Source: Pseudomonas bharatica CSV86
GTDB lineage: Bacteria > Pseudomonadota > Gammaproteobacteria > Pseudomonadales > Pseudomonadaceae
Assembly (NCBI RefSeq): GCF_000319305.2
Contig: NZ_AMWJ02000001.1
Coordinates: forward strand, 1,651,001-1,715,000
DNA: 64,000 nt
Direction: 5' to 3'
Notes under the pieces: generated by a model
Told to the model about the DNA's origin: nothing
What the model saw: only the letters and a program-made list of their open reading frames with translations
Databases searched by the model: none
Shown: piece by piece, positions 34,620 to 43,552 of the stretch
Layout: the number at the start of each line of letters is the position of its first letter
How positions within the stretch are numbered: the first letter of the stretch is position 1
Program-made: the position numbers and the translations under genes

Positions 34620-35774
34620 TCAGCGCAGGATCATCGCCAGTTGCGGCGGTACGCCGAGGATCACCGCTTCGCCCGGAAGCGGCGCCGGGCGGCCGAGGCT
34701 GCCCGGGTTATAGGTCATAGACAGTTCGCTGCCACCGGCCATGTGCAGGCGCAGGCGGCAATGGGCACCGTGGAAGATGCTGTCGATCACCCGGGCCGCC
34801 ACGGCCGGCTCGTCGCCGCTGGCCAGGCGCAGGTTTTCCGGACGGATCGCCAGGGCCGCGCTGTCACCTGCGGCCAGCGTGGTATCGGCGCAGCGGGCGT
34901 GGTGCAGCGAGCCGTCCTCTTCCAGGCGCAGGGTGGCGAAACCGCCGGCGTTGCTGATCACCCGGCCTTCCAGCAGGTTGGTCTCACCGAGGAAGTTGGC
35001 GACGAAGCGGGTCGCCGGGCGGTTGTACAGGGTCTGCGGCGCGGCGATCTGGGCGATGCGTCCTTCGTTGAACACCGCGACCCGGTCGGACAGGGTCATC
35101 GCCTCGTCCTGGTCATGGGTGACGTAGATGAAGGTGATGCCCAGTTGCTTGTGGATCGCCTTGAGCTCCAGCTGCATATGCTCGCGCAAGGCCTTGTCCA
35201 GGGCACCAAGGGGTTCGTCCATCAGCAGCATGCGCGGGCGGTAGACCAGGGCGCGTGCCAGGGCGACACGTTGCTGCTGGCCGCCGGACAATTGCCCCGG
35301 CTGGCGATCCTCGAAGCCTTCCAGGCGCGCCAGGGCCAGGGCCTCGCGCACCCGCTCGCGGGTTTCGGCGGCGGGTACCTTGCGCAGGTTGAGCGGGAAG
35401 GCCACGTTCTGCGCCACGCTCATATGCGGGAACAACGCGTAGCTCTGGAACACCACGCCCATATCGCGTCGGTACGCCGGCAGGCGGCTGATATCGGCGC
35501 CGTCCATGAGGATGCGCCCGCGGTCCGGGGCATCGAAGCCGGCGAGCATCATCAGGGTGGTGGTCTTGCCCGAGCCGCTGGGCCCGAGCAAGGACAGGAA
35601 CTCGCCCTGGCGGATATCCAGGTGCAGGTTATCGACCACCCAGGAGCGTTCGTCGTAGGTCTTGCAGACCTCCTCGAAACGCACCAGCAGCGGGGCGTCG
35701 GCCAGTGGATCGGAGGCGTCGGACTCGATGTTCATGGCGGCCTTGGGCAAGGGGCGGAGGTCCTGGGCGATCAT
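34620..35774 (-). CDS. ABC transporter ATP-binding protein, polyamine type (PotA-like)
   Basis: A 384-residue ATPase. Walker A GPSGSGKTT (64-72), Q-loop near VVFQSYALFPH, signature LSGGQQQRVALARAL, Walker B MLLMDEPLGALD, switch His in VTHDQDEA, then a C-terminal TOBE domain (about 290-384). It overlaps the aminotransferase stop by 4 nt, so uptake and transamination are co-expressed. A gap of 98 bp separates it from the binding protein gene. Confidence 0.95.
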   Translation of the reverse strand: MIAQDLRPLPKAAMNIESDASDPLADAPLLVRFEEVCKTYDERSWVVDNLHLDIRQGEFLSLLGPSGSGKTTTLMMLAGFDAPDRGRILMDGADISRLPAYRRDMGVVFQSYALFPHMSVAQNVAFPLNLRKVPAAETRERVREALALARLEGFEDRQPGQLSGGQQQRVALARALVYRPRMLLMDEPLGALDKALREHMQLELKAIHKQLGITFIYVTHDQDEAMTLSDRVAVFNEGRIAQIAAPQTLYNRPATRFVANFLGETNLLEGRVISNAGGFATLRLEEDGSLHHARCADTTLAAGDSAALAIRPENLRLASGDEPAVAARVIDSIFHGAHCRLRLHMAGGSELSMTYNPGSLGRPAPLPGEAVILGVPPQLAMILR

Positions 35775-37141
35775 GGCCGGATACCTGCCAGCACGTCGTC
35801 CAGGGCCTGGGTCAGTGCGTTGAGGATAGTCGCGATCTGTTGTGCATCTATGATCAGTGGCGGCGCCATCACCAGGGTGTCGCCGAGGGCGCGCAGGAGG
35901 ATGCCGTTGCGTTGCAGGGCGTTGCTGACCTGCTGGGCGATCTTCAACTCGGCGGGGAAGGGCATGCGACTGTCCTTGTCGGCGACGAATTCCAGGGCTG
36001 CCATCAGGCCGATGCCGCGGGCCTCTCCCACCAGTGGATGGTCGGCCAGGGCGCGTATGCCGGCCTGGAAGGCCGGGGCCACGTCGCGTACATGGGCGAC
36101 GATATCCAGCTCGTCATAGATCTTCAGGGTTTCCAGGGCTACCGCGGCCGCCACCGGGTGGCCGCCGTAGGTGTAGCCGTGGCCGAGGCCGCCGAGGGCC
36201 TGGCTCTGGTCGGCAATCACCTGGTAGATGCGCTCGCTGACCAGCAGCGCCGAGATCGGCTGGAACGCCGCCGACAGGCCCTTGGCGCAGGTCAGCATGT
36301 CCGGCTCGATGCCCATGGCGTCGCAGCCCCAATAGTGGCCGGTACGACCGAAACCACAGATCACCTCGTCGGCGACCATCAGGATGTCGTACTTGCTCAG
36401 CACTGCCTGGACCTTGGCAAAGTAGCCGGCGGGCGGCAGGATCACCCCGCCGGTACCCATCACCGGCTCGGCGAAGAAGGCACCGATGGTGTCCGGGCCG
36501 GCGTCGAGGATGGTCTGTTCCAGTTCTTCGGCCAGGCGGGTGGCGAAGGCTTCCTCGCTCTCCCCCGGCAGGCCCTGGCGATAAAGATGCGGGCAGCGCA
36601 CATGGATCACGTCGGCCAGCTGTTCGCCCCAGCCTTTGTGCATGTTCGGCAGGCCGGTCAGGCTGGCGGCGGCGAGGGTGGTGCCGTGGTAGCTGCGCTG
36701 GCGGGCGATCAGGCGGGTCTTGCCCGGCTTGCCGATCGCGGTGTGGTAGTAGCGGACGAACTTGATCGCGGTATCCACGGCTTCCGAGCCGGAGCTCTGG
36801 AACACCGCCTTGGTCAGGCCGACGGGAGCATGCTCGATCAGCAGCGCAGCCAGGTCGGCGGCGGGGCCGTGGCTGCGGTGGGCGAAGGTCTGCTGGTAGG
36901 GCAGCTTGAGCAACTGCTGGTAGGCCGCCTCGACCAGGCGCGGCTGGCTGAAACCCAGGGTCGCGCACCACAGGCCGGACATCCCTTCGATATAGCGCTG
37001 GCCCTGTTCGTCGAACACATGGATTCCCTCGCCACGCTCCATCAGCAGCGGCCCGACTTCCTCGTGCAGGCGCAGGTTGGTCTGGGGGTGCAGATGGTAG
37101 GCGATGTCGCGCTGGGCCAGGGCCGAACCACGAGCTGTCAT
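35771..37141 (-). CDS. Class III (omega) aminotransferase, PLP-dependent
   Basis: A 456-residue enzyme of fold type I. Marks are FQSSGSEAVDTAIK, RQRSYHGTTLAAASLTG, DEVICGFGRTG and the PLP-binding Lys287 in TCAKGLSAAF. The family moves an amino group from a terminal amine or beta/omega-amino acid to pyruvate or 2-oxoglutarate. ATG at 37141 with GAGGATAA upstream is preferred to one 17 codons earlier. It leads the operon that encodes the ABC importer and is divergent from the second IclR gene, so it likely starts catabolism of the imported amine. Confidence 0.9.
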   Translation of the reverse strand: MTARGSALAQRDIAYHLHPQTNLRLHEEVGPLLMERGEGIHVFDEQGQRYIEGMSGLWCATLGFSQPRLVEAAYQQLLKLPYQQTFAHRSHGPAADLAALLIEHAPVGLTKAVFQSSGSEAVDTAIKFVRYYHTAIGKPGKTRLIARQRSYHGTTLAAASLTGLPNMHKGWGEQLADVIHVRCPHLYRQGLPGESEEAFATRLAEELEQTILDAGPDTIGAFFAEPVMGTGGVILPPAGYFAKVQAVLSKYDILMVADEVICGFGRTGHYWGCDAMGIEPDMLTCAKGLSAAFQPISALLVSERIYQVIADQSQALGGLGHGYTYGGHPVAAAVALETLKIYDELDIVAHVRDVAPAFQAGIRALADHPLVGEARGIGLMAALEFVADKDSRMPFPAELKIAQQVSNALQRNGILLRALGDTLVMAPPLIIDAQQIATILNALTQALDDVLAGIRP

Positions 37142-37230
37142 GACGTTATCCTCGATGCGATTTTCGTATGCGTATGCGGTACGTAGTTTCATTTTTATGA
37201 TTGGTCTGGAGTTTCGTCAAATCATTTTTG

Positions 37231-37264
37231 TTTCTTTTGAAAGAATGGTTTTTCTCTGAAAGAA
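37231..37264. promoter_or_regulatory. Tandem TTTCTTTTGAAAGAA operators in the aminotransferase / iclR divergent promoter
   Basis: TTTCTTTTGAAAGAA (37231) and TTTCTCTGAAAGAA (37251) start 20 bp apart, the same spacing as at 23982/24002. They are the main feature of the 324-bp divergent gap. A likely IclR binding region. Confidence 0.55.
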
Positions 37265-37465
37265 CTGTTCAGTTCGGCGTGGCGCGAGGTGATCCGATAT
37301 TTTCCGTTAAATCATGGGGTTGCGTGGTAATAGTCCCTTGAACTGGACCTGGACGGATCGGGGCGGGGCTTGTCAGCTTACATGAAACTGCGCGATAGTC
37401 CGGCCATCGCTGCGTTTCGCCTATGCGAACGCGGTATGTTTTTCTACCTATCAGGGATCTTCACG

Positions 37466-38245
37466 ATGAAGGAAGAAACGACCTCGGGCGGCGTGCGCTC
37501 GGTGCAGCTCGCCCTGGATGTGCTGGAGCGGGTGGCGGGGGCCAGCGAGGAAATCGGCGTCAGCGAGTTGGCAGTGCAACTGGGCACGACCAAGGGCTCT
37601 GTATTTCGCCATCTGAAAACCCTGGTGGAACGCGGCTACCTCAGCCAGAACCCGCAGACCTCGCGTTACCGTCTCGGCGTCCAGTCCTATGTGCTGGGGC
37701 ATGCGGCGGCGGACGGAATCGACCTGCTCAGCGCCTCGGCCGATGCCCTGCGGGATCTGCGTGATGAACTGGGCCTGTCGGTGGTGCTCTCGGTATTGCA
37801 GGGGCGGCGCCTGGTGGTGGTGGACACCCAATTGGGCAAGTCGGCGTTGGAAATCGGCGTGCGCACCGGCACCGAGCTGCAGCTGCACTGCAATGCCCAG
37901 GGCAAGGTGGCGCTGGCCTTTGCCCGGCAATTGGGGGTGGATCAGTTGGGGGCGGCGGATCTCCCGGCAGTGACGGTCAATACGGTGACCGATCGTCAGG
38001 AACTGAAGCGCCAGGTTGCGGAAGTCAGGGCCCAGGGCTGGGCGGCAGCGATCGAGGAAGAGACCTTGGGGATCTCGGCGATCGCCGCGCCGATCCTCGG
38101 GCTGAATGCCGAGTTCATCGGCGCGGTGGCGCTGGTGGCGACGGTGCAGAACATCACCCGGCAGGTGGACCCGGCGCAGGTGCACGCCCTGAAGAAGGCG
38201 GCGTTGCGGGCTTCGTGGAATCTTGGGTATCGGGATGGGCCTTGA
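37466..38245 (+). CDS. IclR family transcriptional regulator
   Basis: A 259-residue regulator with HTH IGVSELAVQLGTTKGSVFRH and effector domain (ELQLHCNAQGKVALAFARQ, then EEETLGISAIAAPIL). ATG at 37466 was chosen (AGGGAT upstream), since the 32 residues before it show no HTH similarity. Divergent from the aminotransferase-ABC operon, it is the probable local regulator, and related operator motifs upstream of the cupin/ALDH genes hint at wider control. Confidence 0.9.
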   Translation: MKEETTSGGVRSVQLALDVLERVAGASEEIGVSELAVQLGTTKGSVFRHLKTLVERGYLSQNPQTSRYRLGVQSYVLGHAAADGIDLLSASADALRDLRDELGLSVVLSVLQGRRLVVVDTQLGKSALEIGVRTGTELQLHCNAQGKVALAFARQLGVDQLGAADLPAVTVNTVTDRQELKRQVAEVRAQGWAAAIEEETLGISAIAAPILGLNAEFIGAVALVATVQNITRQVDPAQVHALKKAALRASWNLGYRDGP

Positions 38246-38263
38246 GAGTTCCTGTGTGGCAGA

Positions 38264-38328
38264 GGGCCTCATCGCTGGCAGGCCAGCTCCCCCAGGTATC
38301 GCTGTGGGAGCTGGCTTGCCAGCGATAA
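38264..38328. repeat. REP pair (inverted, degenerate)
   Basis: GGGCCTCATCGCTGGCAGGC... and its inverse with one or two mismatches, downstream of iclR. Confidence 0.85.
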
Positions 38329-38358
38329 GCCAGTAGTAACAACACAACTCTTCATATT

Positions 38359-38380
38359 GAAATAAGAATGATTCGCTATT
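38359..38380. promoter_or_regulatory. Fur box upstream of the sigma factor gene
   Basis: GAAATAAGAATGATTCGCTATT resembles the iron-box consensus (repeated A/T-rich hexamers around GAATGATTC). It lies 46 bp before the start of a FecI-type gene, so iron-dependent repression is expected. Confidence 0.7.
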
Positions 38381-38425
38381 AATGTGCCCCCGTATTTCAG
38401 CCGTTCTGGCTCCGGAGGGGGTGCC

Positions 38426-38944
38426 ATGTCGCTACATGAAGCGGGTTCCATCGTGCCTTTCGAAGTGCTCTACGGCACCCACCACGGCTGGCTCAACGGT
38501 TGGCTGCGGCGTTCGGTCGGCTGTTCGCAGCAGGCCGCCGACCTGGCCCAGGATACGTTCGTGCGCCTGCTGGTGCGCAATCAGCCGGTGACCAACCGTT
38601 CGCCCCGGGCCCTGCTGGCGCGTATTGCCCGTGGCCTGGTGATCGATCACTGGCGTCGCGATGCCCTGGAGCGTGCCTACCTCGAAACCCTGTCCTATCT
38701 GCCGGAAGCCTGCCACCCCTCGCCGGAAGTCCGACATGAAACCCTGCAGTGCCTGGAGCGCATCGCGCAGATGCTCGAAGGCCTGAAGCCGGCGGTGCGC
38801 GAAGCCTTCCTGCTGTACCAGCTCGGCGGCCTGACCCACACCCGGATCGCCGAGCAACTGGGGGTGTCCAGCCGTACCGTGGAGCGGCATGTCGCCCATG
38901 CCCTGCTGCATTGCTACCGCCTGTGCTTCGAGACGCCATCATGA
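38426..38944 (+). CDS. ECF sigma factor, FecI type
   Basis: A 172-residue iron-starvation sigma factor with region 2 (SQQAADLAQDTFVRLL, ARIARGLVIDHWRRDALE) and region 4 (LGGLTHTRIAEQLGVSSRTV). GGAGG stands before the ATG. The stop overlaps the fecR start by 4 nt. A Fur box lies upstream. It should direct transcription of the siderophore receptor once the FecR-like partner is signalled from the outer membrane. Confidence 0.9.
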   Translation: MSLHEAGSIVPFEVLYGTHHGWLNGWLRRSVGCSQQAADLAQDTFVRLLVRNQPVTNRSPRALLARIARGLVIDHWRRDALERAYLETLSYLPEACHPSPEVRHETLQCLERIAQMLEGLKPAVREAFLLYQLGGLTHTRIAEQLGVSSRTVERHVAHALLHCYRLCFETPS

Positions 38945-39840
38945 GTCGCCTGCCGGAAAACGTGGTGCGTGCCGCCATCGACTGGCAGATGCGCCTGCGC
39001 GGCAACCCCGAACTGCAGGCCCCGTTCAATGAATGGTTGCGCCGCGACCCCCGTCATCAACTGGCCTGGCAACGCCTGCAGCAGATGGCTGGGATGTTCC
39101 AGGCCAGCCAGTTGCCGCGGGCCGAGCAGAGTATCCCGTTGCTGCAGCGCGCCTCGGCCGACCTCAGCCGGCGACGCATGCTGAAGATGCTCGGGCTGGT
39201 CGCTGGAGGTACCGCGCTGGCGACAGTGAGCGCGCCACCGACCTGGCATCCCGGCTATATCACCGGCCTCGGCGAGCGCCGTCAGATCGACCTGGGCAAC
39301 GGTACCCAGGTCACCCTCAACGGCGACAGCTCGGTGGACGTGCAGGGCGGTGAGTTGTTGCTGCGCTCCGGCGAGGTGCTGGTGGACGGTGCGCGCTGGC
39401 AGGCGCGCTGCCGTTTCGCCGAATGCAGCGGCCGCGAGGCCCGGGTGGCGCTGCGCGAGCGCGATGGCTACAGCGAGATCCGCGTCGATCGCGGCGAGGT
39501 GCTGGTGACCTCGCCGGTCGGCCAGCGCCGCTTGCAGGCGGGCGAGGGGCTGGGCGCGTCGGCGTCGGCGCTGACGGAACTGGGCAAGAGCCGCCTCGAT
39601 CCGTTCGCCTGGAGCCGTGGGCTGCTGGTGGTCAACGATATGCCATTGGGTGACTTCCTCGCCGAGGCCGGGCGCTATCGACACGGCTGGCTGGGCTGCG
39701 ACGAGCGAATTGCCGACCTGCGCCTGTCCGGCGTTTTCCGCCTGGATGAGCCAGCCTCGCTGCTGGACAACATCAGCCATCTGCTGCCAGTGAAAGTGGT
39801 GGAGCGCACCCGCTGGTGGGTGCGGGTAGTGCCGGCATAG
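38941..39840 (+). CDS. FecR family anti-sigma factor
   Basis: A 299-residue membrane regulator. The N-terminal cytoplasmic part binds the sigma factor (DUF4880-like, NPELQAPFNEWLRRDPRHQL). A single membrane segment (MLKMLGLVAGGTALA, near 80-97) follows a twin-arginine-like SRRRM. The periplasmic FecR domain is about 110-210. The C-terminal part should touch the receptor's STN domain. It is coupled to the sigma gene by overlap. Confidence 0.9.
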   Translation: MSRLPENVVRAAIDWQMRLRGNPELQAPFNEWLRRDPRHQLAWQRLQQMAGMFQASQLPRAEQSIPLLQRASADLSRRRMLKMLGLVAGGTALATVSAPPTWHPGYITGLGERRQIDLGNGTQVTLNGDSSVDVQGGELLLRSGEVLVDGARWQARCRFAECSGREARVALRERDGYSEIRVDRGEVLVTSPVGQRRLQAGEGLGASASALTELGKSRLDPFAWSRGLLVVNDMPLGDFLAEAGRYRHGWLGCDERIADLRLSGVFRLDEPASLLDNISHLLPVKVVERTRWWVRVVPA

Positions 39841-39916
39841 CGCCGGGCAGAATTTTTTGTCGGACTTCATGGACTCGTCCGGTTATGGGCTATCACTTCC
39901 CTTATTGGACCCCTGA

Positions 39917-42274
39917 ATGCGCCGCCCAAGCCCTCCATCGATTCCCTCGCAGCCCCGTTTCCTGTCCCGCGCCGTGTGCCTGGCGCTGGCCCTGGGCAGC
40001 GCTGTCGCCAGCTTGCCGGCCCGGGCCGAATACCCGGTCGCCCCGGCCGTGGCTGCCGGCCCGCTGGCCCAGGCCCTGAGCAGTTTCGCCGAGCGCTCCG
40101 GGATCACCCTGTCGTTCGCCCCTGATGACGTGCGTGGCCTGAGCACTTCCGGCCTCGGCGGTGGCGGCTCATTGGAGGAGGGCCTGAACCGGCTGCTCGC
40201 GGGCAGCGGCCTGGTCGCGCGCAAGACCGCCTCCGGTTATGTGGTACTGCGCGATAGCGAAGCTGGTCTGCAGTTGGCGCCAACCAGCATCGAAAGCACC
40301 TCGGTGCAGAGCGCCTTCGCCCCGGTGCCGGGTTATTTCGCCAGCAATGCCAGCAGTGCGACCAAGAGCGACCGGCCCATCCTGGAGACCGCGCAGAGCA
40401 TCAGCGTGGTCACCGCCGAGCAGATCAACGACCGCAAGGTCAACAAGGTCGAGGATGCCGTAGCCTACAGTGCCGGGGTGCGGGTCGGCAGTTCGGGCCT
40501 GGACCCGCGCTTCGACAATATCCAGGTGCGCGGCTTCGAGACCACCATCGCTGCCGACTTCCTCGACGGCCTGCGCCAGCCCGGCAGCGGCTGGCTGTCG
40601 CTGTATTCCACCGAAGCCTACGCGCTGGAGCGCATCGAAATACTCAAGGGCCCGGCCTCGGTGCTCTACGGCCAGATCAGCCCCGGCGGCATGGTCAACC
40701 GGGTCAGCAAGCGCCCGAGCCTGCTGGCCAGGAATGAAGTGCAGGTACAAGCCGGCAGCTATGACCACCGGCAAGGCCAGTTCGATATCGGCGGTCAGCT
40801 GGACGAGGCGGGTGACGTGTTGTTCCGCAGCGTTGGCCTGTACCGCGATTCCGGCTATTCGGTCGAGCAGATGGACAACGACTCGCGTCTGCTGGCGCCG
40901 TCCCTGAGCTGGCAGATCGACCCGGACACCAGCCTGACCCTGCTGGCGCAATACCAGGAGCGGCAGACCGCCGCTTCGCCGATGATGCTCCAGGAAGGCG
41001 ACCACCTGACCCATTTCTGGCAGGGCGACGAATACTTCGACAAGCTGCACCAGCGCCAGTGGACCTTCGGCTACGAGTTCGAGCACGCCTTCAATGAAAC
41101 CTTCAGCCTTCAGCAGAACCTGCGCTACGGCCAGGTCAGCACCACCAACCAGTACCTGCAGCCGACCTCGATCACCGCCGGGCATATCCTCGACCGCTAT
41201 GCGGTGGGCGTGTACGAGGACATGAACTCGCTGTCCACCGACACACGCCTGGTCAGCCGCTTCTCCACCGGCAACCTGCACCACACCCTGGTCAGCGGCG
41301 TCGACTATGCCTGGCTGGACACCTCGTTGCTCTACGCCATGGGCCCGGCACCCACCATCGATCGCTGGAACCCGGATTACCACCAGCCGGTCGCCAAGCC
41401 GACTTCGCCGCTGGCCGACCAGGATGGCCTGGAACACCGCATGGGCGCCTATGTGCAGGACCAGATCGAGCTCGACCAGTGGCGCCTGTCCGCCGGCCTG
41501 CGCCGCGACTGGGTGCATGTGCGGCGCGACGACAACCTGACCGACATCAACAGCACCACCAGCGATTCGGCCACCACCGGTCAGCTCGGGGTGCTCTATC
41601 TGTTCGACAACGGCGTGGCACCCTATGCCAGCTTCGCCACCTCGTTCCTGCCGGTCAGCGGCGTGAACGCCAGCGGCCAGCCGTACAAGCCTACCGAGGG
41701 CAAGCAGTATGAAGTCGGGGTGAAATACCAGCCGCCAGGCAGCAGCACCCTGCTCACCGCCTCGCTGTACCACCTGACCCAGAGCAACGTACAGACCCGC
41801 GACCTGGTCAACCCGCTGAACAACCTGCAGACCGGCGAGCAGGTGTCCCGCGGGCTCGAGCTGGAAGCGGTATCGGACGTCAACGACAGCCTGCGCCTGA
41901 CTGCCAGCTATGCCTTCAACGACGCGGAGGTGACCAAGGGCAACAACGGCGACCAGGGCAAGGTGCCGAAGAACGTACCGCGCCACCTGGCTTCGCTGTG
42001 GCTGGACTACAGGCTGCCGTTCGGCTTCGGCATTTCCGGCGGCGCGCGCTACACCGGCAGCACCTACGGCGATGCGGCCAACCGGGTGAAGAACCAGGGC
42101 TATACCCTGGTCGACGCCGGCGTGCACTACGACTTCGGTGGCGGTCTCGACGGCGTGCGGGTGGGCGTCAATGCTCGCAACCTGTTCGACGAGCGCTTTA
42201 TCAATTGCCAGGACGGCTACTGCTATCGCGGTGAAGCGCGCAGCGTGGTCACCAGCCTCAGCTATCGCTGGTAA
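39917..42274 (+). CDS. TonB-dependent siderophore receptor with signalling (STN) domain
   Basis: A 785-residue outer-membrane transducer. Signal peptide to about residue 37 (LPARA), STN domain about 45-115 (LAQALSSFAERSGITLSF), plug (LETAQSISVVTAEQIND, then ILKGPASVLYGQISPGG), and a 22-strand barrel ending SYRW. The family (FpvA/FoxA/FhuA-like) imports ferric hydroxamate or similar siderophores. The STN domain with the sigma/anti-sigma pair immediately upstream gives a full cell-surface signalling circuit. Confidence 0.92.
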   Translation: MRRPSPPSIPSQPRFLSRAVCLALALGSAVASLPARAEYPVAPAVAAGPLAQALSSFAERSGITLSFAPDDVRGLSTSGLGGGGSLEEGLNRLLAGSGLVARKTASGYVVLRDSEAGLQLAPTSIESTSVQSAFAPVPGYFASNASSATKSDRPILETAQSISVVTAEQINDRKVNKVEDAVAYSAGVRVGSSGLDPRFDNIQVRGFETTIAADFLDGLRQPGSGWLSLYSTEAYALERIEILKGPASVLYGQISPGGMVNRVSKRPSLLARNEVQVQAGSYDHRQGQFDIGGQLDEAGDVLFRSVGLYRDSGYSVEQMDNDSRLLAPSLSWQIDPDTSLTLLAQYQERQTAASPMMLQEGDHLTHFWQGDEYFDKLHQRQWTFGYEFEHAFNETFSLQQNLRYGQVSTTNQYLQPTSITAGHILDRYAVGVYEDMNSLSTDTRLVSRFSTGNLHHTLVSGVDYAWLDTSLLYAMGPAPTIDRWNPDYHQPVAKPTSPLADQDGLEHRMGAYVQDQIELDQWRLSAGLRRDWVHVRRDDNLTDINSTTSDSATTGQLGVLYLFDNGVAPYASFATSFLPVSGVNASGQPYKPTEGKQYEVGVKYQPPGSSTLLTASLYHLTQSNVQTRDLVNPLNNLQTGEQVSRGLELEAVSDVNDSLRLTASYAFNDAEVTKGNNGDQGKVPKNVPRHLASLWLDYRLPFGFGISGGARYTGSTYGDAANRVKNQGYTLVDAGVHYDFGGGLDGVRVGVNARNLFDERFINCQDGYCYRGEARSVVTSLSYRW

Positions 42275-42288
42275 CGAGGGGAAAACAC

Positions 42289-43122
42289 ATGCTGCGTAAC
42301 TGGATGATGAGCCTTGCGGTGCTGCTGTTCAGTGGTCTGGCCCGGGCTGAACCGGTGACCCTGGATGGCACCGAACAATGGACGATGCACAGTGCCGAAG
42401 GCCGCGAATACCGCATCATGGTCAGCCTGCCCGAGGGTGATGTGCCCTGGACCGGCGGCTACCCAGTGATCTACCTGCTCGACGGCAATGCCTACTTCCC
42501 GGCCTTCCATGCCGCCAAGCGGGCCCAGGACCGGCTGCGCGGGGCGGTGCTGGTGGGGATCGGCTATCCGAGCGACACACCGCTGGATTTCGTGCGCCGC
42601 GCCTATGACCTGTCGCCGCCGGCCCCGGCCGAGCGCAACAAGCCGCCACAGGGCGGGCAGGATGTGTTCCTCGACTTCATCGAGAAGCGCCTGATGCCCA
42701 GGGTCAACGAGCGCTTCAAGGTCGACCAGGACCAGCGCAGCCTGGTCGGCCACTCGTTCGGCGGAATGTTCGCCATCTATACGCTGTTCACCCGGCCCGG
42801 GCTGTTCCAGCACTACGTGGCGATCAGCCCGAGCCTGTGGTGGCAGGATCGTTTCCTGCTGGCCCATGAACGGGCCTTCACCGCCAACGCCCATGCCGGC
42901 AAGCTGGACCTGATCCACCGCAGCCTGAGCCTGAGCGTCGGCGACCGGGAAATGCCCCAGGAGATCCAGGATGTGCGCTCGCTGCAACTGCGCCTGGAGA
43001 ACCTCTCGCAGTACGGACTGCGCAGCGACCTGCAGATCGAGGCAGGAGAGGATCACGCGGCGATTCCATTCCGCGTGCCGAACCGGGTGCTGGACGAGTT
43101 GATGAGTACGCGACGTTACTGA
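42289..43122 (+). CDS. Periplasmic alpha/beta-hydrolase esterase (ferri-siderophore esterase type)
   Basis: A 277-residue esterase-D/Fes-like protein. A signal peptide (MMSLAVLLFSGLARA) is followed by VIYLLDGNAYF, nucleophile Ser156 in GHSFGGMF, LWWQD, and a late EDHAAIP His. Similar secreted enzymes (IroE, PfeE) cut trilactone siderophores to release iron in the periplasm. It follows the receptor by 14 bp and is probably cotranscribed, which supports a role in processing the imported siderophore. Confidence 0.8.
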   Translation: MLRNWMMSLAVLLFSGLARAEPVTLDGTEQWTMHSAEGREYRIMVSLPEGDVPWTGGYPVIYLLDGNAYFPAFHAAKRAQDRLRGAVLVGIGYPSDTPLDFVRRAYDLSPPAPAERNKPPQGGQDVFLDFIEKRLMPRVNERFKVDQDQRSLVGHSFGGMFAIYTLFTRPGLFQHYVAISPSLWWQDRFLLAHERAFTANAHAGKLDLIHRSLSLSVGDREMPQEIQDVRSLQLRLENLSQYGLRSDLQIEAGEDHAAIPFRVPNRVLDELMSTRRY

Positions 43123-43230
43123 ACCTTTCACGATTGTCATCCGCGTCTCACCTTGGCGTTAGCTGCACCTGCATAGACTGGGCGGCAACAGGACCCCTTT
43201 CCCTGGGCGTCCGAAAACGTTCGAGGTGTG

Positions 43231-43428
43231 ATGCGGATGCTCAAGGTAATGGCGGTGGCGGGTCTGGTGTCGGCGCTGGCCGGGACGGCACAGGCGGCTG
43301 ATGGCATGCAGCGGATCCAGGATTTCCAGGCCAGGTTCCAGGCCGAGCAGGACCGGCTGTGGGGTGACCGGGACAAGGAGCAGCAGGTGGTGAAGCAGGA
43401 CAAGGCTGACAAGAAGGCGGATGGTTGA
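43231..43428 (+). CDS. Small secreted protein
   Basis: About 65 residues with an N-terminal signal peptide (MAVAGLVSALAGTAQAA) and a mature part of about 40 residues rich in Gln, Asp, Lys and Arg, predicted helical. GAGG precedes two close ATGs (43231 and 43237). No known family recognised. It lies between the esterase and a REP pair; relation to iron uptake is only positional. Confidence 0.6.
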   Translation: MRMLKVMAVAGLVSALAGTAQAADGMQRIQDFQARFQAEQDRLWGDRDKEQQVVKQDKADKKADG

Positions 43429-43439
43429 GGTGTTCTTTC

Positions 43440-43535
43440 GGGCCTCATCGCTGGCAAGCCAGCTCCCACAGGTACAGCACCGCTCTCAAGAGCAGTGGTG
43501 ATCCTGTGGGAGCTGGCTTGCCAGCGATGAGGCCC
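43440..43535. repeat. REP pair (inverted)
   Basis: GGGCCTCATCGCTGGCAAGCCAGCTCCCACAGG-type copies with an internal AGCACCGCTCTCAAGAGCAGTGGT hairpin, between convergent genes. Confidence 0.9.
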
Positions 43536-43552
43536 TCAAGACCAATGGAGAG

